Positions 1 through 7,382 are shown, numbered from the stretch's first letter. The stretch is DNA of 33,157 bases from Eubacteriales bacterium (GCA_030524715.1 JAUNGB010000037.1:13053-46209); one strand, 5' to 3'. Translations and numbers: made by a program. The notes: a model not told the origin generated them from the letters alone.

Positions 1-70
1 TGTTTTTGTTTCTTCTGCTTTTGTTTCTGATTCTGTCTGTCACACTTTTTTCAGGCTTTTTCTGTATGAA

Positions 71-1000
71 TTACAGCTTTTCAATTACAACCTGTTCTTT
101 TAAGGCGTCCACCAGTTCTCTCGAAGGAGGCTTAGTACCGATGGTGGTGACAGCCCCTGCGGAAACTGCCATACACATCTTAATGGTTTCTTCTTCGCCG
201 AGTTTCTCATTCCATGCATAGGCAAGGGCTGCAACCATTGCGTCGCCTGCGCCTACAGTTGAGTGTGCCTTTACGGAAAGCGCCGGACATTTTGCCTTAT
301 ATTCCCCAAGAAGGAACATCGCTCCGCTCTTTCCCATGGATACGGCTACGGTTCCGATTCCCTGATCTGCGAACTTTCCTGCTATCTTAAGCAGTTCCTC
401 TTCGGAAGCCCTGTAATCCATTCCCGCATATTCTTCCAGTTCTACACGGTTGGGCTTGATGATATCCGGACCTGCCTCCAAAGCCCTTCTGAACAGTTCC
501 CCGTCCGCATCCAGAAGAACGGCTGAGCCTTTTGCATGTACCAGGCGGATGATTTTTCCATAAATATCCTTGTCCACTCCTGCCGGAATACTTCCCGAAA
601 GGACGAATAAAGTATCCTCTCCGGCATAGCCTTCAAGCCTGCTCATCAACTCCGCGATTTTTTCTTCGGTGATCACAGGTCCCGGCTCGTTTAACTCTGT
701 CAAAGCGCCGTTTTCTTCAAAAACCTTGGTGTTTGTCCTTGTCTCGCCTTCCACCCAGATGAAGTCTGTTTCAATTTCCTTGTCCTTTAAAACATTGGCG
801 ATCGTTTTTCCGTTGTTTCCGCCAAGGAAGCCTGTAGCAATGCTGCTTCCTCCCAGTTCACGGATAGTCTTGGAAACGTTGATCCCTTTTCCTCCGGCAT
901 CATATTCCACACGTTTAATTCGGTTCAGGCCTCCGTGCACCAGCTCGTCAATGTCCACGGTTTTGTCAATTGCCGGATTCATAGTTACTGTAATAATCAT
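71..1000 (-). CDS. pfkB: 1-phosphofructokinase-type sugar kinase (PfkB family)
   Basis: The 309-residue protein is a PfkB/ribokinase-fold kinase of the 1-phosphofructokinase / tagatose-6-phosphate kinase group, predicted to phosphorylate a ketose phosphate in the cytoplasm. Visible signatures are the sugar-binding GGKGINVS (about 36-43) and the C-terminal STVGAGDAM (about 247-255), whose Asp near 253 is the catalytic base. Length is normal for the family. The start chosen is the ATG beginning MIITVTMNP, the typical N-terminus, with AAGGAG upstream; the longer reading to 1048 would run into mtlF. It begins 4 bp after the mtlF stop, so the two are probably cotranscribed. A mannitol operon would normally carry mannitol-1-phosphate dehydrogenase here, so the kinase suggests that the PTS product is a phosphoketose. 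Exact substrate (fructose-1-P or tagatose-6-P) cannot be told from sequence. Confidence 0.9.
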   Translation of the reverse strand: MIITVTMNPAIDKTVDIDELVHGGLNRIKRVEYDAGGKGINVSKTIRELGGSSIATGFLGGNNGKTIANVLKDKEIETDFIWVEGETRTNTKVFEENGALTELNEPGPVITEEKIAELMSRLEGYAGEDTLFVLSGSIPAGVDKDIYGKIIRLVHAKGSAVLLDADGELFRRALEAGPDIIKPNRVELEEYAGMDYRASEEELLKIAGKFADQGIGTVAVSMGKSGAMFLLGEYKAKCPALSVKAHSTVGAGDAMVAALAYAWNEKLGEEETIKMCMAVSAGAVTTIGTKPPSRELVDALKEQVVIEKL

Positions 1001-1004
1001 TGTT

Positions 1005-1481
1005 TTACTCCTTTCCGGAAAGGACTCTGTATACGGTGTCCACATCACCCTTCACCAATTCTTCCGCTGCATTGGGAACCAGCATCTTGTCTGCGATAAC
1101 TCCGAGGATCTGAAGGTGTTCTTCTCCAACACCTGCGATTCCTATAACAATTTTAGCTTTTTCCTTTCCCCACTGCGTTCCTTCCGGGAATATCATGACT
1201 GCGATCCCGGACGCCTTGATTTCTTTCTTTGCTGCCTCTACACCGTGAGGAAGCGCCAGCTCATTTCCCATATAAGTAGAAAAGGATTTTTCTCTTTCCA
1301 GCATTGCTTCCACATATGGCTGGTCAACATACCCGGTATCTACAAGCATCTGACCTACCGCACGGATGACGTTTTCCTGTGTATCCGGCTTACAGCCTAC
1401 TCTGATGTTCTCCTTGTATAAAAGTTCCTTTTTCTCCGCTGCTTCTGGCTTTCCCGCTTCTTTTTTCTTTTTAAAAAACAT
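1005..1481 (-). CDS. mtlF: PTS mannitol/fructose-type EIIA component (MtlF-like)
   Basis: This 158-residue cytoplasmic protein is a stand-alone EIIA of the mannitol/fructose type, which takes phosphate from HPr and passes it to EIIB. The phospho-acceptor His lies in GNELALPHG (His about 79). A lysine-rich N-terminal extension (FFKKKKEAGKPEAAEKK) precedes the domain. The ATG at 1481 has GGAGG 8-9 bases upstream; the open frame to 1604 has no comparable ribosome site. It is the only EIIA enzyme gene for the two EIICB proteins encoded upstream, both of which lack a fused EIIA, so it probably serves both. Its own promoter and an MtlR-like site lie at 1548-1618, and pfkB follows directly. Confidence 0.92.
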   Translation of the reverse strand: MFFKKKKEAGKPEAAEKKELLYKENIRVGCKPDTQENVIRAVGQMLVDTGYVDQPYVEAMLEREKSFSTYMGNELALPHGVEAAKKEIKASGIAVMIFPEGTQWGKEKAKIVIGIAGVGEEHLQILGVIADKMLVPNAAEELVKGDVDTVYRVLSGKE

Positions 1482-1547
1482 TTTTATTTCCTCCTTATCA
1501 CTATCTTGATTATTTTGTTTTTTATTTCCGCTGTTCTTTATGGTCTT

Positions 1548-1577
1548 ATTATATACTCCGCCAATACATATTTTCAA
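1548..1577 (-). promoter_or_regulatory. Promoter for mtlF-pfkB
   Basis: On the minus strand, TTGAAA (1572-1577) and TATAAT (1548-1553) are separated by 18 bp. Transcription would start near 1541, giving a leader of about 60 nt to the mtlF ATG. The -10 is perfect. The -35 and following bases resemble those of the mtlA promoter. Confidence 0.75.
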
Positions 1578-1591
1578 CTTAAAGAACCTCG

Positions 1592-1618
1592 GATTTGGCG
1601 CCATCCGATAGTGACAAA
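1592..1618. promoter_or_regulatory. Predicted MtlR-type activator site upstream of mtlF
   Basis: An imperfect inverted repeat, TTTGGCGCCA-N5-TAGTGACAAA, sits directly upstream of the mtlF -35 box. The same element (TTTGGCACTA-N5-TAATGCCAAA) occurs upstream of mtlA at 7336-7362 in the same orientation and at exactly the same distance from the -35 box (15 bp from -35 end to motif start). The half-sites resemble the TTGNCAC half-site known for MtlR in bacilli, though the spacing is wider. Its centre near -65 fits an activator. Assignment to the regulator at 1797-3887 is inference. Confidence 0.65.
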
Positions 1619-1638
1619 ATTCCGAAAAACGGCGCTGT

Positions 1639-1686
1639 CAGATAACGCCAACATTCCCAAAAAACATTTCCGCCAGATAACGCCAA
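1639..1686. repeat. Direct repeat, two copies of a 13-mer
   Basis: CAGATAACGCCAA occurs at 1639-1651 and again at 1674-1686, 35 bp apart start to start, between the mtlR terminator and the mtlF operator. The two copies are identical. Spacing near three helical turns could suit a DNA-binding protein, but no function is established. Confidence 0.5.
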
Positions 1687-1713
1687 AGAGGGCTGCCATG
1701 CGGCAGCCCCTCG
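1683..1713 (-). terminator. Intrinsic terminator after mtlR
   Basis: GGGCTGCC (1690-1697), a 4-base loop and GGCAGCCC (1702-1709) form a perfect 8-bp GC-rich stem. On the minus strand it is followed by TCTTTGG, a short U-rich tail. It lies about 85 bp past the mtlR stop and before the mtlF promoter, which fits a transcription boundary between the two. The weak tail lowers certainty. Confidence 0.6.
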
Positions 1714-1744
1714 ACATACATATATATTCAAAACATGCTCTGGA

Positions 1745-1790
1745 GCGGGATTCGGGTCAGCTACGCTGACATAATTCCACACCAAATCCC
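1745..1790. repeat. Dispersed intergenic repeat, family A (copy 1)
   Basis: A 46-bp element with a perfect GTCAGC-TAC-GCTGAC hairpin inside outer GGGATT/AATCCC arms. A second copy at 24388-24433 matches at 43 of 46 positions. It lies between the mtlR stop and its terminator hairpin. Confidence 0.8.
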
Positions 1791-1796
1791 GGATTT

Positions 1797-3887
1797 CTAT
1801 ACTCTGTTGAGATATTTATTGAAGAACTTTTTCAGGTGCGCGGACACGGCGCTCTGAATCGCCTTTTTATCCCCTGTAAGAACCGTATCCATAAAGGTAT
1901 AATCCTCCACCAGTACACTGCTGATATACCCCAGAATCTCACTGTTTACCCTGATATGGTCATCCATGGGGATCAGCATGATAAATACCACCTGGATCCC
2001 TTTAAAATACGGATCTTTAAATGCCTGCAGATCCTTTGTCATACAAACCGTAAAGCTTGGACGGATAACTCCCTTTGTCCTTGTATGCAGCAGGGCAAAA
2101 CCGAACTCCGCAAATATCTGGGAAGCAACCTTCTCCCTCTTTCGCAGATCCTCCCGGATCATCTCGCCTCTGTCACGGTACGGAGACAGCTTCTCCCCAA
2201 TGGCGATCAGCAGCTCTTCAAAGGTGATATAATTATCCACCTTAAAAAATTCCATATATTTGATCACTGCATTGATCTGCGCCGCTACCAGATTGATTTC
2301 TTCCAATTGCATGGAAAAACTGTTCTCTTCCTTGTGTTTCTCCGGCATACGTTCGTACTGATATACCATTCTCCTCACCTGCTCCATATCATTTTCATTC
2401 AAAAGCGGATTCACAAAGATCACCGGAGCCTCCTGCGGCTCCATAGGAATACTGGAAACAAAGAAATCCAGCCTGCCTGCAATATATGGGGTAATGTCTT
2501 TTTTTCCGTAGGTTGTGATTACGACCCTGTCCTTAAACGCCTTCTCAAGCTTGGAGGACATCAATCTGGAAATTCCGATTCCGCTGGAACAGACTACTCC
2601 CAGATGAACCTGGCGGATATTCTCATTCCGCCCCTCCAGCCTCACCATAGCCGCGCCGAAATGTACGGCCAGAAAGCCGATCTCCGCCTCCGGAACCTTC
2701 TTTCCGATCCGCTGCTCCATCACCTTTGCCACCTTAATGCATCTGGCAAAAACATCCGGATAGTCCTTCTTCACAGTATCAAGCACAGGATTGGTGATCT
2801 GCATATCATGGAGGATCCGGATAAAGGTTGGCTGTAAATGTGCCAGAAGCCCCTGGATAAACTCGTCGTCCTGCTTCAGCAGAAAAGCATTCTGGGCGTC
2901 GAAGGTATCGATCATTTCATTTATGAGCTGCTGCATCTCCCTGTTCTCCACCGCAACGGTCTTCTGATTATCCCAACGGATTTTTTCGTGCTTTGCTCCC
3001 TTAATATGAAGACAGATATAGGAAATTTCAATAGGAGGTATTTCAATCTCAAACTCTTCCTCCAGCTCGCCTACGATCCTTTTGGCAAGCGCATACTCCT
3101 CGTCTTCCTTCAATTCCCTGCCCCATTGGGCATTTGTCTCGATAATTTCATTTTTCAGGATGCGGTTGATCGCAATGGAAATGTGGATCACAAGGCCCAC
3201 ATAGGAATTCTCCGTCAGATTCATAACCCGCGCGTCGTCCATCCCCATGATACAATTGATGACTCTTTTTAAAATATCATCGTTCAGAATCTGTCCGATA
3301 TTGCTCCGGCGGATACCTTCATAGTTTCCGCCCTCTTCCTCACTCTCGTATGCCTCATGCAGCACCTTTGTATCAATATTTTCATTAATAAAAGAACGGA
3401 TGGCTCTCCGGTAATTTTCTTCGCTTCCTTCAATCTCAACCCCGCTCCCGGGCTTACGGACAACATACAGTCCATACCGGTTCAGCCACTCTTCCACTGC
3501 CTCCAGATCCCCGCTGATCGTAGCCTCGCTCACCTTAAATTTGCTGCTATAATAAAACAGCTTCTTCAGTCCCTTATCCTTGAGAATTTCCAGAATCAGA
3601 CGTTTACGCCGTTCTTCACGGTTAGTCGCGTCAAAAGAATCCCCTGCCGTGATTTCCGCAAGCAGCGCGCTTTTCTCTTCTTCGCTTCCTTCCAGCCAGA
3701 CTCCCACTCCCGTTTTGGACATAAAACGGATTCCCGTACCCTTCAGACTGGAATTCATGTACTCCAGTTCTCTTTGTACGGTACGCTTACTTACTCCCAC
3801 ACGCTCTGCAAGATTCTGAACGGACATGGTCTGATCTTCTTTCAGCATAATCATTAAAATCTGCTTAATCCTTGGTGTAAATTCCAT
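1797..3887 (-). CDS. mtlR: PRD-domain transcriptional activator, MtlR/BglG type
   Basis: This 696-residue regulator has the full MtlR layout: an N-terminal HTH (about 5-60), a second HTH of Mga type (about 95-155), PRD1 (about 195-300, conserved His near 235 and 294), PRD2 (about 315-420, His near 350 and 409), an EIIB-like domain with Cys433 in VCSSGIGIS, and a C-terminal EIIA-like domain (about 550-690) with His near 601 in LLHTR. In this family PTS phosphorylation of the PRD and EII-like domains sets activator activity. The ATG is 4 bp after the stop of the upstream permease gene, so it is cotranscribed with it. All expected phospho-sites appear to be present. I infer that it binds the inverted repeats before mtlA and mtlF. 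The exact inducer is unknown. Confidence 0.92.
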   Translation of the reverse strand: MEFTPRIKQILMIMLKEDQTMSVQNLAERVGVSKRTVQRELEYMNSSLKGTGIRFMSKTGVGVWLEGSEEEKSALLAEITAGDSFDATNREERRKRLILEILKDKGLKKLFYYSSKFKVSEATISGDLEAVEEWLNRYGLYVVRKPGSGVEIEGSEENYRRAIRSFINENIDTKVLHEAYESEEEGGNYEGIRRSNIGQILNDDILKRVINCIMGMDDARVMNLTENSYVGLVIHISIAINRILKNEIIETNAQWGRELKEDEEYALAKRIVGELEEEFEIEIPPIEISYICLHIKGAKHEKIRWDNQKTVAVENREMQQLINEMIDTFDAQNAFLLKQDDEFIQGLLAHLQPTFIRILHDMQITNPVLDTVKKDYPDVFARCIKVAKVMEQRIGKKVPEAEIGFLAVHFGAAMVRLEGRNENIRQVHLGVVCSSGIGISRLMSSKLEKAFKDRVVITTYGKKDITPYIAGRLDFFVSSIPMEPQEAPVIFVNPLLNENDMEQVRRMVYQYERMPEKHKEENSFSMQLEEINLVAAQINAVIKYMEFFKVDNYITFEELLIAIGEKLSPYRDRGEMIREDLRKREKVASQIFAEFGFALLHTRTKGVIRPSFTVCMTKDLQAFKDPYFKGIQVVFIMLIPMDDHIRVNSEILGYISSVLVEDYTFMDTVLTGDKKAIQSAVSAHLKKFFNKYLNRV

Positions 3888-3891
3888 CTTC

Positions 3892-5424
3892 TCACCCGTT
3901 TCTTTTATGTATGACTTCTATCAGTTTCTCAAATGCAGTTCCACCCATCAGGCTTTCCACGGCAAAGACCTCCGTATCTCCGTGCATCTCGGGCAAAAGC
4001 CGGAGAAAATCCTTCTGACAGACAATAAGATCCAGACCTTCCGGTATCTGATCATAAGCATAGGCCTCTACCTGTATTCCCGTTAACTGATTCTGAGCAA
4101 GCTTTCTCCGGAACAAAGCCGCTCCCATGACACTGGAGCCGACTCCTGCGTCGCAGATAAATCCGATTTTCTGAATTGGCATTTTCTTTTCCTCGTTTCT
4201 GTAGATTGTTTCTGCTTTTTCTGTATTTTCCGTAAAATCCATGGCCGATTCCTCCAAAAACAGCTTTCCTTCCAACATCTGCTGTTCTGCTGCCTGTTTT
4301 TCTTCCGGCTTCTCCGGCTCTGCTTCTTCCGGCCTTTCTTCCCGTTTCTCCTGTTCTGTTTTGCCTTGGCCTTCTTCCGGTTTCTCCGGCTCTGTTTTCT
4401 CATCTGCCCGGGTGAGCTTTATCAGTCTCTGCGCCTTAAGAACCACAACGCTCCCTGCAAAGGAGACTCCTGCCGATATCAGAATTCCTGCCGCTGCTTT
4501 GAAAAGGTTTTCTTTCCCGGCCATCAGTAGAATCGTTATAATACTTCCGGGCGATACAGGCGCCTTCAGACCGCAGCCGGATGCCTGAAACCACAGGCTT
4601 CCGCTCATCCCTGCAGCGATCAGCGGAATAATAAGCCACAAATTGGAAAGCACCTCCGGAAAATATACCTCGTGAAGTCCTCCGATGGAATGCGCCACCA
4701 TTGCAGTTGCATATTCATCCTTTTTATTGCGATGCATAAAATACAAAGCCGCAAGCATCCCAAGCCCCGGTCCCGGATTGGACTCAACCAGAAATAAAAC
4801 AGAACTTCCCGTTTCTTTAAGCTGGCTCATTCCAAGGGGGACTAAAATTCCATGATTGACAATATTGTTAAGGAACACTACCTTTGCAGGCTCCACGAGA
4901 ATGCTCAGGACTCCCAGCATATTTTTCTCCAGCAGCCCATGCACACCAACCGTAAGTCCCTTCGATATCACATCCAGAAACGGAGACAGGATATAATAGC
5001 CTCCAATGGCAAAAACACATCCCCAGACTCCTGCAAGGAGGTTTCCCGTCAGCATCTGCGCGCTGGATCCGGCACGCGCCTTCAAAGGCTCCCCGCCATA
5101 TTTCCACGTATATCCGCCCACAGGCGCCGCCAGCATTCCCACCAGGATTCCGGTCTTTGCATTGGCTGTAAGGCATCCCGCCGTCATAAGCACTGCAAGA
5201 ATCCCTCCTGTCCTGCCTCCGATCCTCTCGCCTCCCAGATAGCTGATACAGACGGGAAGAATCATTTCGTAAACAAACTGCGAAATGGCATAGATATTTT
5301 TATTTGGAAACCATCCCTGTTCCTGAAATACCACAGACAATAAACCAATAAAAATAAATATGCCAATATTTCCCATTATCATACTGCTGTAAAATTTGCC
5401 GATTTTCCGTAAAGCTTTGCTCAT
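3892..5424 (-). CDS. PTS mannitol-type EIICB permease, divergent paralog with charged linker
   Basis: A 510-residue membrane permease paralogous to the MtlA encoded just upstream. The EIIC part (about 1-335) keeps the family signatures NNIVNHGIL (about 186-194), ESNPGPGLG (about 214-222) and GGLHE (about 248-252, the substrate-binding GG[IL]HE motif). The EIIB domain at about 418-510 carries the phospho-Cys (about 424) in ICDAGVGSS. Between them is an unusual linker, about 340-385, built almost only of Glu, Lys, Pro and Gln, with EKPEE occurring three times. No EIIA is fused. It sits 304 bp after mtlA and is followed within 4 bp by mtlR. Divergence from MtlA suggests a different hexitol or ketose substrate or a sensory role. 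Substrate is not determinable here. Confidence 0.88.
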   Translation of the reverse strand: MSKALRKIGKFYSSMIMGNIGIFIFIGLLSVVFQEQGWFPNKNIYAISQFVYEMILPVCISYLGGERIGGRTGGILAVLMTAGCLTANAKTGILVGMLAAPVGGYTWKYGGEPLKARAGSSAQMLTGNLLAGVWGCVFAIGGYYILSPFLDVISKGLTVGVHGLLEKNMLGVLSILVEPAKVVFLNNIVNHGILVPLGMSQLKETGSSVLFLVESNPGPGLGMLAALYFMHRNKKDEYATAMVAHSIGGLHEVYFPEVLSNLWLIIPLIAAGMSGSLWFQASGCGLKAPVSPGSIITILLMAGKENLFKAAAGILISAGVSFAGSVVVLKAQRLIKLTRADEKTEPEKPEEGQGKTEQEKREERPEEAEPEKPEEKQAAEQQMLEGKLFLEESAMDFTENTEKAETIYRNEEKKMPIQKIGFICDAGVGSSVMGAALFRRKLAQNQLTGIQVEAYAYDQIPEGLDLIVCQKDFLRLLPEMHGDTEVFAVESLMGGTAFEKLIEVIHKRNG

Positions 5425-5553
5425 TCCTCTTTCCGCCTGTTTTCTTTTTTATGTTTTATCTGAAGCTGCTTCCACCCCTGTGGACGACGTACAGCAGCAG
5501 ACAGCGTCCCGCCTTGCCGCATCTGTTCAAGACTCGCCTGTAACGTAACTACA

Positions 5554-5605
5554 GGCACGCAGAATACTCCTGCATGCGTAATGCATACAAAATATTCCGC
5601 GTGCC
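5554..5605. repeat. Hairpin in the mtlA / EIICB-2 spacer
   Basis: GGCACGCAGAATA (5554-5566) and TATTCCGCGTGCC (5593-5605) pair at 12 of 13 positions, with an inner TGCAT/ATGCA pairing. A second short stem, GCCTGTA/TACAGGC (5536-5542 and 5550-5556), adjoins it. There is no clear U-tract on the minus strand, so termination is uncertain. It lies in the leader of the second permease gene if the promoter at 5611-5639 is used. Confidence 0.5.
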
Positions 5606-5610
5606 TCTTT

Positions 5611-5639
5611 ATCATATCATCAATCTTTTAAAACCGCAA
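5611..5639 (-). promoter_or_regulatory. Possible promoter for the second EIICB gene
   Basis: On the minus strand TTGCGG (5634-5639) and TATGAT (5611-5616) are spaced by 17 bp. No MtlR-like inverted repeat is visible at the expected upstream position. The gene may be read both from here and by readthrough from mtlA. Confidence 0.4.
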
Positions 5640-5675
5640 TCTCTCTTATCTTCCCGGCAATTATATCTTGTCAGC

Positions 5676-5727
5676 CCAATTACTGTTCACTTCCAAGCCT
5701 TGCAGTCAGTACAAGGCTTGGGATATA
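5676..5727. repeat. Dispersed hairpin repeat, family D (copy 1)
   Basis: A perfect 10-bp stem, CCAAGCCTTG (5693-5702) with CAAGGCTTGG (5712-5721), is preceded by TACTGTTCACTT. Related elements occur on the opposite strand at about 11799-11857 and 24703-24757. It directly follows the mtlA stop. No T-run follows the stem on the minus strand. Confidence 0.6.
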
Positions 5728-5728
5728 A

Positions 5729-7129
5729 CTATCTTCTCATCTTTAATAATTCTTCCACCAGTTCGTCATACTGGGGCGCCGCGAGGAAGTTGGTAATAAG
5801 AATCAGCTTTGCATCAGGATTGCTGTGGGCTGCTCTTTCTCCCAGTTCCTGGTGAGTAACGACAACCTGTACATCCTTCGGAATAGAGGAAACAGGAGTA
5901 TGGATGACTTCGATCCCTGTAATGCCTGCCGCTGCGATTTTCTTCTTTAATACGGTCGCTCCCATTGCACTGGAGCCCATGCCCGCGTCGCAGGCAAATG
6001 CGATTTTTCGGATATCCTTTGCGCTTACTGTTGCTGTGGAAGCTGCCGGAGCTGCTTCGGAGATCCCCTTTGCCTGTCTCTTCATGCTGTCTTTCTTCTG
6101 CTGTGCTTCCTCAAGGCTCGCATCCTTGCCCATGAATTTCAGAATCGGCATTGCAATGACAAAGGAAACTACAGTCGCTATCAGTACGCCTAAGATGATA
6201 CCTGCATAGCTGTGGCGTTCCGCCATCATCATGATCGCAAGAATACTTCCCGGTGAAGCCGGCGCCGTTAACCCTACATCCATCAGGGTGAATACAAAAA
6301 TGCCGCTTGCCCCACCCGCGATCACTGCCAGAAGCAGCAGAGGGTTCATCAGGATATACGGGAAATAAATTTCATGGATTCCACCCAGGAAGTGGATGAT
6401 TACTGCGCCGGGCGCAGAGCTTTTGGCGCTTCCTTTTCCTGCGATACAGTATGCAAGAAGCACGCCAAGTCCCGGTCCCGGGTTTGCTTCCAGAAGGAAG
6501 AACACAGATTTTCCAACTTCTTCTACCTGCTTGATTCCCATCGGGGACAAAATCCCATGGTTAATCGCGTTATTCAGGAACAGAACCTTTGCAGGCTCGA
6601 TGAAAATACTTGTCAGAGGAAGCAGTCCGTGGTTTACGAAGAAGCCAACGCCGGCCTCCAGCCAGCCGTTTAACACGCTTACCAACGGTGTGATCCCCTT
6701 CATTGCTACAAGTGCAAGGATTGCTCCGATAATTCCCACGGAAAAGTTATTTACCAGCATTTCAAACCCGGCTTTTACCCTGTTTTCCATCAGCTTATCG
6801 AATTTTTTGATGACCCATGCCGCCAGAGGGCCGACGATCATAGCCCCGATAAACATCGGGACGTCAGAGCCGACGATCACACCCATGGTCGCGATCGCGC
6901 CGATCACGCCGCCTCTCTGTCCTGCCACTACAGTTCCGCCTGTATAGGCGATCAGCAATGGCAGAAGCATCTGTGACATCGGGCTTACTAACGCCGCAAA
7001 TGATTCATTTGGCATCCATCCTGATTCGATAAACAATGCGGTAATAAGCCCCCATGCGATAAACGCGCCAATGTTTGGCATTACCATCCCGCTTAAAAAT
7101 CTGCCGAAAACCTGAACCTTTTCTTTCAT
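5729..7129 (-). CDS. mtlA: PTS mannitol-type EIICB permease (MtlA)
   Basis: A 466-residue mannitol-family EIICB. The membrane EIIC domain (about 1-335) carries NNAINHGIL (186-194), EANPGPGLG (214-222) and GGIHEIYF (249-256). The EIIB domain (about 375-466) carries phospho-Cys 380 in ACDAGMGSS. Like MtlA of many Firmicutes it lacks the EIIA domain, which is supplied by mtlF. The start beginning MKEKVQVFGRFLSGM matches the family N-terminus, but none of the candidate starts has a Shine-Dalgarno sequence; the bases before this ATG are AGTCAAATCA. The frame stays open upstream to 7345, and a basic 32-residue extension (from an ATG at 7225) is formally possible. A strong promoter and MtlR-like site lie upstream. 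Mannitol is the default substrate guess, with the missing mtlD as a caution. Confidence 0.9.
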   Translation of the reverse strand: MKEKVQVFGRFLSGMVMPNIGAFIAWGLITALFIESGWMPNESFAALVSPMSQMLLPLLIAYTGGTVVAGQRGGVIGAIATMGVIVGSDVPMFIGAMIVGPLAAWVIKKFDKLMENRVKAGFEMLVNNFSVGIIGAILALVAMKGITPLVSVLNGWLEAGVGFFVNHGLLPLTSIFIEPAKVLFLNNAINHGILSPMGIKQVEEVGKSVFFLLEANPGPGLGVLLAYCIAGKGSAKSSAPGAVIIHFLGGIHEIYFPYILMNPLLLLAVIAGGASGIFVFTLMDVGLTAPASPGSILAIMMMAERHSYAGIILGVLIATVVSFVIAMPILKFMGKDASLEEAQQKKDSMKRQAKGISEAAPAASTATVSAKDIRKIAFACDAGMGSSAMGATVLKKKIAAAGITGIEVIHTPVSSIPKDVQVVVTHQELGERAAHSNPDAKLILITNFLAAPQYDELVEELLKMRR

Positions 7130-7170
7130 TGATTTGACTTCTATTCTTGTTTTTTTTCTGTTTTTTCTGT

Positions 7171-7250
7171 ATGCGCTTTGCTTTGTGCTTTTTGCGTTCT
7201 TCATTTTGCGCTTTGCACTTTGCATTTTATGTTTTGCATTTTGCGTTTCT
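7171..7250 (-). repeat. A-rich CAAA-type low-complexity leader of mtlA
   Basis: Read on the minus strand, the mtlA leader is an irregular tandem array of GCAAA-like words (GCAAAATGCAAAACATAAAA, then TGCAAAGTGCAAAGCGCAAA and so on) for about 80 nt. It would be an unstructured, purine-rich 5' leader. The array lies between a 14-bp palindrome and the start codon, where no ribosome-binding sequence is present. Confidence 0.6.
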
Positions 7251-7258
7251 GTGAGGTA

Positions 7259-7272
7259 TGATTGGCCAATCA
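7259..7272. promoter_or_regulatory. 14-bp perfect palindrome near the mtlA transcription start
   Basis: TGATTGGCCAATCA is a perfect palindrome, about 13-26 nt downstream of the predicted mtlA start of transcription. It could be a repressor operator or fold as a 5'-terminal hairpin in the mRNA. No other copy was noticed in the window. Confidence 0.45.
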
Positions 7273-7291
7273 ATCTCTTTCTGATGGGTCT

Positions 7292-7321
7292 ATTATAACG
7301 GCAGGGAGCAGAATTTTTCAA
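7292..7321 (-). promoter_or_regulatory. mtlA: mtlA promoter
   Basis: On the minus strand TTGAAA (7316-7321), an 18-bp spacer and TATAAT (7292-7297). Transcription would start near 7285, giving a leader of about 155 nt. Spacing and -35 sequence match the mtlF promoter. Confidence 0.75.
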
Positions 7322-7329
7322 CAAATAGA

Positions 7330-7372
7330 AAAAGAGATTTGGCACTATGGTTTAATGCCAAATCTTTTTCTT
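7330..7372 (-). terminator. Intrinsic terminator of mntP, overlapping the mtlA operator
   Basis: GATTTGGCA (7336-7344) and TGCCAAATC (7356-7364) form a perfect 9-bp stem with an 11-nt loop. On the minus strand the stem is followed by TCTTTTTCTATTTG and preceded by A-rich sequence. It begins about 10 bp past the mntP stop. The same bases form the predicted MtlR site for mtlA. Confidence 0.75.
7336..7362. promoter_or_regulatory. Predicted MtlR-type activator site upstream of mtlA
   Basis: TTTGGCACTA-N5-TAATGCCAAA, aligned in orientation and distance from the -35 box with the site before mtlF at 1592-1618. From the -35 through the first half-site the two regions align without a gap (TTTCAAC, then GATTTGGC starting 20 bp downstream in plus-strand coordinates). 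Centre near -65. The site coincides with the mntP terminator stem. Confidence 0.68.
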
Positions 7373-7382
7373 TTCTGTATTT

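Noticed and set aside
669-2837. Long plus-strand open frames opposite pfkB, mtlF and mtlR (250 and 333 codons)
   Set aside because: They are antisense shadows of genes with clear domain motifs, have no ribosome sites and show no recognisable protein features.
5634-5680. Third MtlR-like site upstream of the second EIICB promoter
   Set aside because: Only GGCA- and TGTCA-like words occur, not at the spacing or distance shared by the other two sites.
7130-7345. 72-residue N-terminal extension of MtlA
   Set aside because: It would begin inside the operator/terminator hairpin, upstream of the promoter, and MtlA proteins start near MKEKVQ-like residues. A shorter in-frame extension stays possible.
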